A DNA stretch of 64,000 nucleotides from Phycisphaerae bacterium. Its GTDB lineage: Bacteria > Planctomycetota > Phycisphaerae > Phycisphaerales > UBA1924. Below, piece by piece: positions 45,881 through 55,388 of this stretch. The translations under genes and the position numbers were made by a program. The notes beneath the pieces are model-generated. The model was given only the letters and a program-made list of their open reading frames with translations, searched no databases and was not told where the DNA came from. How positions within the stretch are numbered: the first letter of the stretch is position 1; each line of letters begins with the position of its first letter. Where the stretch lies: assembly GCA_030429705.1 (NCBI GenBank), contig JAUIES010000001.1, forward strand, positions 1-64,000, written 5' to 3'.

Positions 45881-47815
45881 ATGGCATCAAAGCGATCATC
45901 AGGAACCAACGAACCGCAGGACATGCACCCGGCTCTCGAAGCGCTGCTCGATCTCGGTCGAGAACGAGCCTGGCTGAGTTACGAGGAACTCAACAACACA
46001 CTCCCTGATGAAATGGTGGCGACCACCGCGATCGACGAAATGCTGGCACGCCTCGACGAATACGGCATTGAACTCATCGATGAACTCGAATTCCGGGCGC
46101 GCGTCTATCGCGCCAACAAGTCGTCAGGCGACAAGGACACGCGGACGGGCATCGCAGCCGACATTGCCAAACGATTCCGCGCCATGAGTGTCGCGGGTGG
46201 GGAACGCGAAGGCGATGCGACTGCGCTGCAAGTGCGTATCAACGCCAATCACCACGCACCAACCCAGGCCGAGCGCGATGTTGCCGAAGCTGCTGCACTC
46301 GATGACGAAACCTTGGCTCGTGATATCGACGCTGCGGTTCAGGAAGACGGTGCGTCACGCAGAATCGACGACCCGGTGCGCATGTATTTGACGCAGATGG
46401 GCGCCATCCCATTGCTTACGCGCGAAGAAGAGATCCGTCTTGCCAAGAAGATCGAAACGACGCGTATGATCTTCCGTCGGCGATGCCTTGAGTGTGACTA
46501 CATCGTCGCCGAGGCGGTAAAAATTCTCCGGCAAGTTGATACCGGCGATCTGCCGTTCGACCGCACGATGCGCATTTCGACGGCTGAAGAAGATCACAAG
46601 GACACACTCGCAGCGCGCATCCCGGCCAACCTCCCCACCATCGAAAAAACGCTCGAACGCAATCGTGCCGACTGGGAAGCACGCTCGCAGACCAACAGTA
46701 AAACACGACTGATGACACTTCGGGCGAATGTGGCAGCACGCCGCCGGCGTATGGCAGCACTGACCGAGGAACTCTGCCTTCGCACTGGTCGCATTGTGCC
46801 TCTCATGCGCAAACTGAGGTCCATTTCGCTCAAGATGGATGCACTGTCACGCCAGATCGATGGGGCATCCAAGCGGCAAGTTCGAGGCGACGACCCGGAA
46901 GACCTCGCCGTCATGCGCGAAGAACTGGACGGGCTCCGAGAGCTCGTCCTCGAAGATGCGGATGCATTGTCCAAACGACTCAAGTCCATCTCGACTGTGT
47001 TCTGGGAATACGAACAGGCCAAACGCGATCTCTCGGGTGGCAACCTGCGGCTCGTCGTATCGATCGCGAAAAAGTATCGCAATCGCGGGCTCAGTTTCCT
47101 GGATGTCATCCAGGAAGGCAATACCGGTCTGATGCGCGCGGTTGACAAGTACGAATATAAGCGCGGATACAAGTTCAGCACTTATGCCACCTGGTGGATT
47201 CGCCAGGCAATCACGCGCGCGATCGCGGACCACGCTCGCACCATCCGCATCCCGGTCCACATGATCGAGACGATGACCAAGTTGCGGGGCATCCAGAAGT
47301 CGATCCTGCAGGCAACCGGTGTCGAACCAACCATCGAAGAACTCGCCGAACAAGCCGGTATTCCGCCCAAAGAGTGTCGGCGCATCATGGGCATCAGCCG
47401 GCACCCAGTCAGCCTCGATCGGCCGGTGGGCGAAAGCGAAGACAGTTACTTCGGTGACTTCATCGAAGACGGTAAGCAAGAAGCACCTTCAGAGGTCGCA
47501 GCCAACGAAATGCTCCGGTCCCGGATCGATGGTGTCCTCAAAACACTGACCTACCGCGAACGCGAAATCATCAAACTGCGCTACGGCATCGGCGACGGGT
47601 ACACCTACACCCTCGAAGAGGTCGGCCGAATCTTCAAGGTCACGCGCGAACGCGTCCGCCAGGTCGAAGCAAAAGCCATCCGCAAACTCCAGCATCCGGT
47701 CCGAGCTCGTAAACTGCAGGGCTTTGTCGAAGGCTCCGTCTATAAAGAAGTCAAACCTGACTCGACCGAGCCCGACCGCGAGGGCGAGATCTTTGAGCAA
47801 GACGACGAAGAGTGA
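45881..47815 (+). CDS. rpoD: Primary RNA polymerase sigma factor (sigma-70)
   Basis: 644 residues from ATG 45881; ATG 45848 and ATG 45923 are alternatives. Region 1.1 [12 protein letters not shown], region 1.2 [23 protein letters not shown], a non-conserved region about 200 residues long, region 2 [26 protein letters not shown] and [21 protein letters not shown], region 3 [12 protein letters not shown], region 4 [15 protein letters not shown]. This is the housekeeping sigma factor. It is in one block with dnaG and prmC. Confidence 0.97.
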   Translation: MASKRSSGTNEPQDMHPALEALLDLGRERAWLSYEELNNTLPDEMVATTAIDEMLARLDEYGIELIDELEFRARVYRANKSSGDKDTRTGIAADIAKRFRAMSVAGGEREGDATALQVRINANHHAPTQAERDVAEAAALDDETLARDIDAAVQEDGASRRIDDPVRMYLTQMGAIPLLTREEEIRLAKKIETTRMIFRRRCLECDYIVAEAVKILRQVDTGDLPFDRTMRISTAEEDHKDTLAARIPANLPTIEKTLERNRADWEARSQTNSKTRLMTLRANVAARRRRMAALTEELCLRTGRIVPLMRKLRSISLKMDALSRQIDGASKRQVRGDDPEDLAVMREELDGLRELVLEDADALSKRLKSISTVFWEYEQAKRDLSGGNLRLVVSIAKKYRNRGLSFLDVIQEGNTGLMRAVDKYEYKRGYKFSTYATWWIRQAITRAIADHARTIRIPVHMIETMTKLRGIQKSILQATGVEPTIEELAEQAGIPPKECRRIMGISRHPVSLDRPVGESEDSYFGDFIEDGKQEAPSEVAANEMLRSRIDGVLKTLTYREREIIKLRYGIGDGYTYTLEEVGRIFKVTRERVRQVEAKAIRKLQHPVRARKLQGFVEGSVYKEVKPDSTEPDREGEIFEQDDEE

Positions 47816-47839
47816 TGCCAATCGTGTACACTGGCACCC

Positions 47840-48772
47840 GTGCCCACGCCTTCGTCTCAATCTGATGTCTGGACCACGCGAAAACTACTCGGATGGATGA
47901 ACGAAGCGTTCACCTCGAACGAGGTCGAATCGCCTCGACTCAGCGCCGAGATGTTGCTCGCACATGTCATCGGCTGCGACCGGTTGCGCCTGTACACCGA
48001 TGCTGATCGACCCGCCACACCAATCGAACGAGCCGCGCTGCGTGACCTTGTCAGCCGAGCACTTCGTCACGAACCGATTCAGTATCTCATCGGTGAAGGC
48101 TGGTTCTTCGGTCTGCAGTTCACGGTTGATGCTCGAGTGCTCATCCCGAGGCCTTGCACCGAAACAATCGTCGAGAGCGTCCTGCAACACGCGCGTTCGC
48201 GTCCCGGGTTCGGAGGGTCGGCTGGCGAGTCCGTTCTCATCGCCGATATCGGTACGGGCTCAGGTTGCATCGGGATTGCGCTGGCGAAGCATCTCGCCCA
48301 CGCTCGCGTCGTTTGTACAGATGTTTCAGCGGACGCGCTCGCTGTTGCCCGAAGCAACGCCGAGCGCCATGAAGTCGACGATCGCATCGACTTCCGGCAG
48401 GGCGATGTTCTCGCACCCATCCTCGAACATGCGGCCTGTGGTCAGCGCGGTGCACTTTCGTATCTCGTCAGCAATCCGCCGTACATTCCGGATGTTGAAT
48501 GGGACACACAGATGGGACGCAATGTCCGTGGCCACGAACCCGAGATCGCACTGCGTGGCGGTGTCGACGGGCTCGATGCGGTTCGGCAACTCATCACGCA
48601 AGGCCCGCCACTACTGCGCCCGGATGGACTTCTCCTGATCGAGATCGCGGCATCGACCGCTGATGCAGTGCGAGAACTCGCACACGACGAACGCTTGCTT
48701 TCGTCTGTCGAAATCGTCAATGACATCGACGGGTTGCCTCGAACACTCATTGCGACAAGAAGCCACAAATGA
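47840..48772 (+). CDS. prmC: Peptide-chain-release-factor glutamine methyltransferase PrmC
   Basis: 310 residues from GTG 47840. An N-terminal helical domain (about 1-95) contacts the release factor. The Rossmann fold has IADIGTGSGCIGIAL and the catalytic SNPPYIP motif. It methylates the GGQ glutamine of RF1/RF2. It lies 24 bases after rpoD. prfA is not in the window. Confidence 0.95.
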   Translation: MPTPSSQSDVWTTRKLLGWMNEAFTSNEVESPRLSAEMLLAHVIGCDRLRLYTDADRPATPIERAALRDLVSRALRHEPIQYLIGEGWFFGLQFTVDARVLIPRPCTETIVESVLQHARSRPGFGGSAGESVLIADIGTGSGCIGIALAKHLAHARVVCTDVSADALAVARSNAERHEVDDRIDFRQGDVLAPILEHAACGQRGALSYLVSNPPYIPDVEWDTQMGRNVRGHEPEIALRGGVDGLDAVRQLITQGPPLLRPDGLLLIEIAASTADAVRELAHDERLLSSVEIVNDIDGLPRTLIATRSHK

Positions 48773-48796
48773 CCACACTGTGCAGCATAAACAGAA

Positions 48797-50446
48797 TCAA
48801 GCACTGTCCGATTCTGGACTCAGCGCGTTGCGGATCTGTTCGAGCAGCACTTCGATCTCAAACGGCTTGAAGATCACGGCTCCGAGGCCTTCCTGACTTG
48901 CACGCACGATCGAGTGATGCGGGTCGTACCCAAACCCTGTCATCAAGATCACGGGTGTCGCGTCACACGACTCTTTCGCCGCTGAGAACACCTCGTACCC
49001 GTTGCGATCCGGCATCTGGATATCGCTGATCACAAGGTCGAATGGTTGATTCTGTCCAGCAGTGTTCTCCGATTGGATCGCTTGGATCGCATCCTCGCCG
49101 CAGCCGACCACTGTCATCTCACAGCCCTTGCTGCGCAACACATCTGCAATAACTTTGCGAATCTTCAAGTGGTCATCGGCGACGAGGATCCGCTTCCCGA
49201 TCAGCAGGGGTTCTTCGCCTCGATCCGCCATTGCACGCTCGACACCGAGCAGTGTCTGCGGCCCGGAGGCGACCTCCTTCACCCGTTGCCTGATCGCTTC
49301 AACATCGGCCCGAATTCGATCAATGTGTGATGACGCTTCAGCCGAATTTTGCGGCGAGGATTCTCGTAGCCAGTCAATTTCATGCAGAATGTCGTCAAGC
49401 GGTTCATTCAACTCGCCCTCAACACGCACGGTGACATTCTCATTCGTTGAACATCGTTCAACGACCAACAAGTCAAGCATGTGCAATGCAAGGGCAACAT
49501 GCCGAGCGAAGATCTCTACAAATCTCCGATCCTCTTCGTCAAACCCATGCGGGTTTTGCGACTCGATGTCGATGATGCCGATCACCTGATCGTGTAACAA
49601 CAACGGCACGGTCAGCGAACTGCGCGCACCGGCGAGACCTGGTAAAAATAGATCATCCGTCTGCGCGTCTGAGCAGATGTAACTTTGACCGGTCGCGGCC
49701 ACATACCCGCTGATCCCGCTTCCAGCAGCCTCTGGAATCAGCGTCAGATGTTGGATTTCACTCGGAAGCCCGATCGACATAACCAACGACAACGCCTTTG
49801 TGCGTTCATCAATCAGAAAAATGGCGAAGTGGTCGTAGTTCAACAAGTCGTGCATGTCGCGCACGATTTTTTTCTCGATCAGACCCAATCGCTCCATCAT
49901 GTTCATGCCACGAATGGCATCCGCATCGAGTCGCACCAGTTCATAACCGGCGCGGTCAATCGCTTCCATCTTTTGCTGACGACGACGCTCCTGGGTGACA
50001 TCGCGAACAACGCCAGCGACCTGAACCGTGCTCTCGGCTGTGCAGATGCTCGATTCGTCCTCCCGGCGTTCTGCAGGGGTCACATAGATCTCAAAAATCT
50101 TGGAGCCGTCAGACGATGCAACATCAAACCGGCACACCAACTCACGCAGCGCAACCTTTTCTTCAGATACGCGACTACGAAACCACGCTGCAGATTCGGA
50201 GCACACATCAGCGATCCGAGACTGCGTCCCTTCGTCGAGTGCGTTGAAAAAGTCGTTCGACCAGATAACGCGGCCACCATCCGAGGCGAGCACGATTCCT
50301 TCGACCAATGCGTTGGCGACCCGTTCGATAGGTGACTCCACCGGGAGTGACTCGACCGCGTACCGATCTGGAAGCGCGGAATCCAACTCCAGCTTTTCAG
50401 CCTCGGAAAGACCCTCGACAAACACCCTGGCGCGGCTTTTCGACAT
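48797..50446 (-). CDS. PAS-GAF-response regulator protein with decayed kinase core
   Basis: 549 residues from ATG 50446 (GGGG upstream); the frame extends to 50575 but would overlap the divergent ABC gene start. PAS-like domain at about 40-155, GAF at about 185-325, a helical segment at about 340-392, and a receiver domain at about 418-547 with acid pair Asp424/Asp425, phosphoacceptor Asp475 (VISDIQMP) and Lys in IFKPFE. The helical segment has GELNEPL at 344-350 where histidine kinases usually have HELxNPL; the H is Gly, and no HATPase domain follows. No output domain either. It may be a phosphate sink or a sensor docking to another kinase. Confidence 0.8.
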   Translation of the reverse strand: MSKSRARVFVEGLSEAEKLELDSALPDRYAVESLPVESPIERVANALVEGIVLASDGGRVIWSNDFFNALDEGTQSRIADVCSESAAWFRSRVSEEKVALRELVCRFDVASSDGSKIFEIYVTPAERREDESSICTAESTVQVAGVVRDVTQERRRQQKMEAIDRAGYELVRLDADAIRGMNMMERLGLIEKKIVRDMHDLLNYDHFAIFLIDERTKALSLVMSIGLPSEIQHLTLIPEAAGSGISGYVAATGQSYICSDAQTDDLFLPGLAGARSSLTVPLLLHDQVIGIIDIESQNPHGFDEEDRRFVEIFARHVALALHMLDLLVVERCSTNENVTVRVEGELNEPLDDILHEIDWLRESSPQNSAEASSHIDRIRADVEAIRQRVKEVASGPQTLLGVERAMADRGEEPLLIGKRILVADDHLKIRKVIADVLRSKGCEMTVVGCGEDAIQAIQSENTAGQNQPFDLVISDIQMPDRNGYEVFSAAKESCDATPVILMTGFGYDPHHSIVRASQEGLGAVIFKPFEIEVLLEQIRNALSPESDSA

Positions 50447-50573
50447 AACCCCGTCGATCTCTCGGCCTGAACGAACCTCATTCAGTCTATCGCCTTCAAC
50501 ACGATCTGCCCATTCGATTCCCACTTCAGGTTGTACGATTGCGACCCACGAGCCCGATATCCTCATATCGCCC

Positions 50574-51524
50574 ATGATCGTCGCACGCTCAATCTCAAAG
50601 TACTTCGGCCGAACACAAGCGGTTCATGATGTCTCGTTCGCGCTTGAACCGGGTCAGATTGCCGGACTGCTAGGGCCAAACGGAGCGGGCAAGAGTACGA
50701 CCATCAGAATGGTCACCGGATTCCTCGCGCCCGATCATGGAAGCGTCACCATCGCGGGCCACGACACGATTGATCAACCGGCTGCGGCCAGGCAGCTCAT
50801 TGGATATCTACCCGAGTCCTCGCCTTGCTATCCCGAGATGCGTGCGATCGACTACCTCATCTACCGCGGACGATTGCAGGGCGCCAGCCGTCGAGACGCG
50901 AAGCAAGCTGCTCACCGAGCCGCTGAACAGTGCAGACTCGAACCGACCATGTCACGAAAACGGATCGGAGCCCTGAGCAAGGGGTACCGTCAGCGGGTCG
51001 GTCTCGCGGCCTCGATCGTGCACGATCCGAAAGTGCTCGTTCTCGATGAACCCACCAACGGCCTCGATCCAGCGCAAATCCGAGATGCTCGCAATCTCAT
51101 CAAGGATCTCGCCCAGTCCCGCTCGATGCTGGTGTCGAGTCACATTCTGCCCGAGATCGAACGCACCTGTGACCGGGTGCTCATGATCGTCGGAGGCACA
51201 ATCCGCGCTGACGGTTCGCCGGCCGAACTTGCAGCCAAACTTCCAACCAGGATTCACCTCGAGTATCGCCCGAAGAATGATCCTGACACCGTGCCCGGCA
51301 TGATTCGGCAGGTCGCCGGCATCCAGTCCGTGCAAACATCCTCACTTCCCGAGAACTGGAATCGACTCGATGCCGAAGCGTCGGGCGATGCCCACGATCG
51401 TGTCACCGATGCACTTTACAGAGCCGGTGTGCAGATACGCTCGCTTACCGCGATGCAGCCGACCCTTGAAGATGTCTTCGTCCATCGCATGGACGCAGTA
51501 ACAGCCGGCGAGGTCACCACATGA
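50574..51524 (+). CDS. ABC transporter ATPase (GldA-like)
   Basis: 316 residues from ATG 50574 (the longer frame to 50100 is not conserved). Walker A LLGPNGAGKSTT, Q-loop YLPES, signature LSKGYRQRVGLA, Walker B VLVLDEPTNGLDP, H-switch SSHIL. A C-terminal extension of about 90 residues is usual for GldA/ABC-2 type ATPases. It overlaps the permease start by ATGA. With the next two genes it forms a GldA/F/G-like exporter; the substrate is unknown and not proven to be gliding-related. Confidence 0.9.
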   Translation: MIVARSISKYFGRTQAVHDVSFALEPGQIAGLLGPNGAGKSTTIRMVTGFLAPDHGSVTIAGHDTIDQPAAARQLIGYLPESSPCYPEMRAIDYLIYRGRLQGASRRDAKQAAHRAAEQCRLEPTMSRKRIGALSKGYRQRVGLAASIVHDPKVLVLDEPTNGLDPAQIRDARNLIKDLAQSRSMLVSSHILPEIERTCDRVLMIVGGTIRADGSPAELAAKLPTRIHLEYRPKNDPDTVPGMIRQVAGIQSVQTSSLPENWNRLDAEASGDAHDRVTDALYRAGVQIRSLTAMQPTLEDVFVHRMDAVTAGEVTT

Positions 51525-52243
51525 CGCGCATCTTCGCGGTGGCACGCCGAGAACTCGGGTCGATGTTTCGTACGCCGGTCGGCTGGATTGTTATTGCGCT
51601 CTATCTCTTTCTCACCGGGCTGGTCTTCATCATGAACACGCTGGTGCCGGGCGATGTCGCCACCCTGCGCTACTTTTTCGGTGCATCGGCCATGCTTCTC
51701 ATTCCGATCGCACCGGCTGTCTCGATGCGACTGTTCGCAGAGGAATACCGAGCGGGAACGATCGAATTGCTCAGCACGACGGCGCTCAGCCCCTGGGCGC
51801 TGGTGGTCGGCAAACTGCTCGGTGCGGCGGGCTTCTTGATCGTTTTGCTTTTGCCCACACTCATGTATCCCGCTGTACTCTTTTGGTACAGCGACCCGAA
51901 CCCTGACCCCGGTCCGATGATAACGGGCTATCTCGGTCTCGCCCTCGTGGGTCTGCTATATCTGTCGATCGGGCAGCTCGCTTCGGCATGCACATCAAGC
52001 CAGACGCTCGCATTTCTGGTCTCGCTGATGTTTCTCGTCCTCATTTCACTCGCGTCCACCCAACTGGCAGCCATCGCCCCACCCCCGATCGATAACGCGT
52101 TACTCAATTTATCGATCGATCGCCGAATCAGAGATTTCTCGATCGGCATTCTCGACACTTCGCACCTCGTGTTCTTTCTCTCAGGCATTGGCCTGTTTTC
52201 AGCCGCCTCAGCCGGGGTTGTTTCCATGCGGAGGTGGCGATGA
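51521..52243 (+). CDS. ABC-2 permease (GldF-like)
   Basis: 240 residues, six hydrophobic helices. It opens MTRIFAVARRELGSMFRTPVGWIVIALYLFLTG, matching the GldF/NosY-like family. The RLFAEEYRAGTIELL stretch is conserved in this family. Spans the inner membrane and pairs with the ATPase just upstream. Start and stop each overlap a neighbour by four bases. Confidence 0.9.
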   Translation: MTRIFAVARRELGSMFRTPVGWIVIALYLFLTGLVFIMNTLVPGDVATLRYFFGASAMLLIPIAPAVSMRLFAEEYRAGTIELLSTTALSPWALVVGKLLGAAGFLIVLLLPTLMYPAVLFWYSDPNPDPGPMITGYLGLALVGLLYLSIGQLASACTSSQTLAFLVSLMFLVLISLASTQLAAIAPPPIDNALLNLSIDRRIRDFSIGILDTSHLVFFLSGIGLFSAASAGVVSMRRWR

Positions 52244-54351
52244 TGCGTCGCAATAGCAGACATCTTCGCGCGTGGATGTCCACACTCATCGTTATGGGCG
52301 CGACATTACTCGCGGTGATCATGGCCAATCTGGCAGCCACCAACGCAAACACGCGGTTTGACCTCACATTCACCGGCACTCATAACCTCAGCCCGCGCAC
52401 AACACAACTGCTCGAACGCCTCGCACCAGGATATCAAATCATTCTTGCTGTTGATCGCACGGGTGTCGATCAACGGTGTTTCGATGCCGTGGTCGATCTC
52501 GTCAATCAGATGGCTGATGAATCGAGTGCGATCGAGTCACGCGTCATCGATGTCAATTCGGCAGCAGGACGCACTCAGTTTGATGCCTTGATTGAAAGTC
52601 TGCACGCACGCGAGAAGCCGCTCATCGATCAGCAAGTCAGCGAGTTCACAACCGCTTTGCAGCAATGGAGTGCGATTTCAAACGCGCTGCGATCCGCGGC
52701 TGATGACATTGCCCAACTCGGCCAGGCCGTTCCAAACAATCGATCGGATAGCCAGGACATCCGCAGTTTCATGAGTCAACGAAGCACACTTTCCAACCTG
52801 CTCGCTGACCAGCTCGATCAGGTCAACGCCGCGGTTTCAAGTGCGTTGACCGAAGACACGAGATCCACCACCGACACCGCGACATTGCGCGATCGAGTCG
52901 TTCCTGAACTCAACAAGATTGTCACGCAGCTCACACCAGTCGAAGCGCAACTTGCCCGCTTTGGTGTGACAGATGCCATGCCAGAGTCGCTTCGTGTACC
53001 GGCGACGACTATCAGCAGATCCATCAACGGCTCACTTGACACCCTGCGTATCACCATCGACGCGCTTGTTCGATTCCGTCGTCCTTCAGTTTTTCGCATC
53101 GAAACAGCACTGGCGACCGGTGAAGCCTGCCTGGTCATAGGTCCCACGGAATCAGAACTCACGGGCATTGATCGCGAATCGATCATCCCGTCCATTGCGA
53201 CCACCGCACAGCCTCCCGCTGAAGCCGCCCGGCAGGCTGAAGACATGCTGACGATCGCTCTCGCTTCCGTCTCTGCCCACGACAAGCCCATATTGGTCAT
53301 GCTTCACGCGGAGGTTGAGCCATTTGTCAAAACCACGCCCGCTTTCGAGCAGTTCATCGAACGCAACCAACTGCGCGGCATTGATGTCGTTGAATGGCCC
53401 TTGATCTCGTCGCCTCAGCATCCCGCGCTCGAACCGATCGATCCATCAGGCCAACGACCGGTGGTGTATTTTGCCATCGCGCCAAATAGCGCAGCCGCAA
53501 GTGTACGAGGTGACGAAGCACTTGCGGGCGCTCGCCGCGCCTCGACGCTCGGTGCAGCGCTGACCAAACTAATCGATGAGGGCGCGAACATTGCTCTCAA
53601 CATCAACCCGTCCGTCTTTCCAACCTTTGGCGATGTCGATCCGATCGCGGCTGCCGTCAGGCCGTTCGGGATTACGCCGCTCACAGGCTCCCCGCTGGTC
53701 TTGAGCCAACTTGACGGCAATGGCTCACGCCGAACACGAACGGCTGCGGACGCCGTCGGTCCTGGTGGCGCACAACCGCTGGCAGACGCGCTCACTGGTC
53801 TTTCGGCCCGCATCCTTTGGCCAATCGTCATCGATGCCCCGCAGACACCAGGTGTTGAGACTTACCCGGTCCTTCAGATCGCTGGTGGTACCGATCGGTG
53901 GCTTGAGTCACAGTGGATCGGTTTGTGGCAAGAAGCCGCAACCAACACCACGCCCGTCAGCGCGCAGTTTGACCCGGCACGCGATGTTCGAAGGGACGAC
54001 TACATCGTTGCTCAGGCTGCCGAACGAGCAAACCCGCGTGGTACCGGCCGACAACGCTTGCTCTGCATCGGATCGAATGCATGGGCTCTCGACCGGGTCG
54101 CACAGGAACGCGCTCAACTCGACGGGCGACTCGTTCCACTGCACCCGGGCAACCTCGAACTCATCGACGCGAGTGTCTTCTGGCTCGCCGGGCAAGATGA
54201 CATGATCGCCCGAGGCGCCTCGACCGCTTCGTCACCAACCGTGGCACAATTGACGCCCGTCCAGCGGACTCGCATGGCATGGTTGATCTTGGCCGGGCTT
54301 CCCTTTGGTGTACTGGCGTGCGGTATTGGCTATCGGATCTTGCGCGGCTGA
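52240..54351 (+). CDS. Gld-type ABC auxiliary membrane protein (GldG-like)
   Basis: 703 residues from ATG 52240 (GTG 52234 upstream possible). One N-terminal helix (about 10-35), a large extracytoplasmic region and a C-terminal helix (about 680-700). The opening resembles the GldG family (FDLTFTGTHNLSPRTTQLLERL, which matches the LS..T...L pattern), with PVVYFAIAPN near 410. A long coiled helical insert (about 125-250) is not typical of short GldG. It completes the exporter with the two preceding genes. Its stop is 198 bases before the next gene. Confidence 0.8.
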   Translation: MMRRNSRHLRAWMSTLIVMGATLLAVIMANLAATNANTRFDLTFTGTHNLSPRTTQLLERLAPGYQIILAVDRTGVDQRCFDAVVDLVNQMADESSAIESRVIDVNSAAGRTQFDALIESLHAREKPLIDQQVSEFTTALQQWSAISNALRSAADDIAQLGQAVPNNRSDSQDIRSFMSQRSTLSNLLADQLDQVNAAVSSALTEDTRSTTDTATLRDRVVPELNKIVTQLTPVEAQLARFGVTDAMPESLRVPATTISRSINGSLDTLRITIDALVRFRRPSVFRIETALATGEACLVIGPTESELTGIDRESIIPSIATTAQPPAEAARQAEDMLTIALASVSAHDKPILVMLHAEVEPFVKTTPAFEQFIERNQLRGIDVVEWPLISSPQHPALEPIDPSGQRPVVYFAIAPNSAAASVRGDEALAGARRASTLGAALTKLIDEGANIALNINPSVFPTFGDVDPIAAAVRPFGITPLTGSPLVLSQLDGNGSRRTRTAADAVGPGGAQPLADALTGLSARILWPIVIDAPQTPGVETYPVLQIAGGTDRWLESQWIGLWQEAATNTTPVSAQFDPARDVRRDDYIVAQAAERANPRGTGRQRLLCIGSNAWALDRVAQERAQLDGRLVPLHPGNLELIDASVFWLAGQDDMIARGASTASSPTVAQLTPVQRTRMAWLILAGLPFGVLACGIGYRILRG

Positions 54352-54548
54352 TAACTTCGATCGCCCCCACCCACGCAGCGCCCCATAACTCTTTTTACGA
54401 CGCACTGCCAAGCACACGACGCAGAGCTTACCCAGACTCCGCACGCGCTCTGTTTTCGTCGTGGTCGCAGCCTCATTCGTGTGGCATGTTGCAGGTGTCG
54501 AGCAACACGCTCGATTGCAAACAGACACAACGACCCAGGAGAGAAACC

Positions 54549-55298
54549 ATGAAAAAGACAACTGCTGTTGCTGCTGTGCTGATCGCTGCCTGTGGTGCAT
54601 CAGCCGATGTGTATTCTTGGGACTGGCAACCCGGTGACACCGGTGTCAACAACAACGCCGGCATTTTGGAATCTGTCGAGATGCGATTCCACACCAACTC
54701 TGACCGATTCGTCTTCAATGTGACTTTCGCCGATCAGATCACCGAAGGCTATACCCTCGCCGTTTCACCTGGCGCCAACCCCAAGGGGCACGCTGGCGAA
54801 TTGGCATTGCTGTACTTCGACGCGACCAACATGAATCAGGTCAAGTTGAATGCTGTCGCATACAACGGCCTCAACACGCAGACCAGCTACTACGACGGTT
54901 CACCCGCCAGTGGTGTGCAGGCACCTGACCAGATTGCCACGAGCCTGAATGCCATCGACGCTGCGATGATCTCGGCCACGGCGTCCGATCACGACGGCAA
55001 GCGGACCTTCAGCCTCACGCTGGACGCGACCGCGATCAACAACCACATTCCCGCCAATCCCGGTCCGAACGGTCCGAGCGAATGGACCGGGGTCGAGTTT
55101 GGTTCACTCATGGGTATCTGGTTCCACCCTGTAAAGAACTTGAACAGCACCTACGACGCCAACGGATTCCTCACGGAATGGGGCGGACAGCAAGGTTGGC
55201 TCGATGGCTCGAACTTCACGACAAGCGTTCCCGCGCCGGCGGCGGGCGCGACGCTGCTGGCGGCATTCGGCCTGGCTGGGCGTCGTCGCCGCGCCTGA
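54549..55298 (+). CDS. Small exported protein with VPAPA...RRRR sorting tail
   Basis: 249 residues from ATG 54549, preceded by cccaggagag. Sec signal MKKTTAVAAVLIAACGASA. The mature domain has a beta-sandwich feel (FVFNVTFADQ, TFSLTLDAT) with no enzyme motif. The tail is VPAPAAGATLLAAFGLAG then RRRRA, again a PEP-CTERM-like signal. The same class as the gene at 27123. It is closed by the terminator at 55332. Confidence 0.8.
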   Translation: MKKTTAVAAVLIAACGASADVYSWDWQPGDTGVNNNAGILESVEMRFHTNSDRFVFNVTFADQITEGYTLAVSPGANPKGHAGELALLYFDATNMNQVKLNAVAYNGLNTQTSYYDGSPASGVQAPDQIATSLNAIDAAMISATASDHDGKRTFSLTLDATAINNHIPANPGPNGPSEWTGVEFGSLMGIWFHPVKNLNSTYDANGFLTEWGGQQGWLDGSNFTTSVPAPAAGATLLAAFGLAGRRRRA

Positions 55299-55331
55299 TG
55301 ATCTGATCGCGATCGTCGGCCGTTATAAGTG

Positions 55332-55361
55332 AAAAGGCTCCACCGACGGGTGGAGCCTTTT
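55332..55361. terminator. Bidirectional terminator
   Basis: AAAAGGCTCCACC, loop gacg, GGTGGAGCCTTTT: 13-bp perfect stem flanked by A and T runs, between the sorting-tail gene (+) and the PrpD-family gene (-). Works for both. Confidence 0.9.
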
Positions 55362-55388
55362 CCAATTCAGAACTTCTTCAAAAATCGC

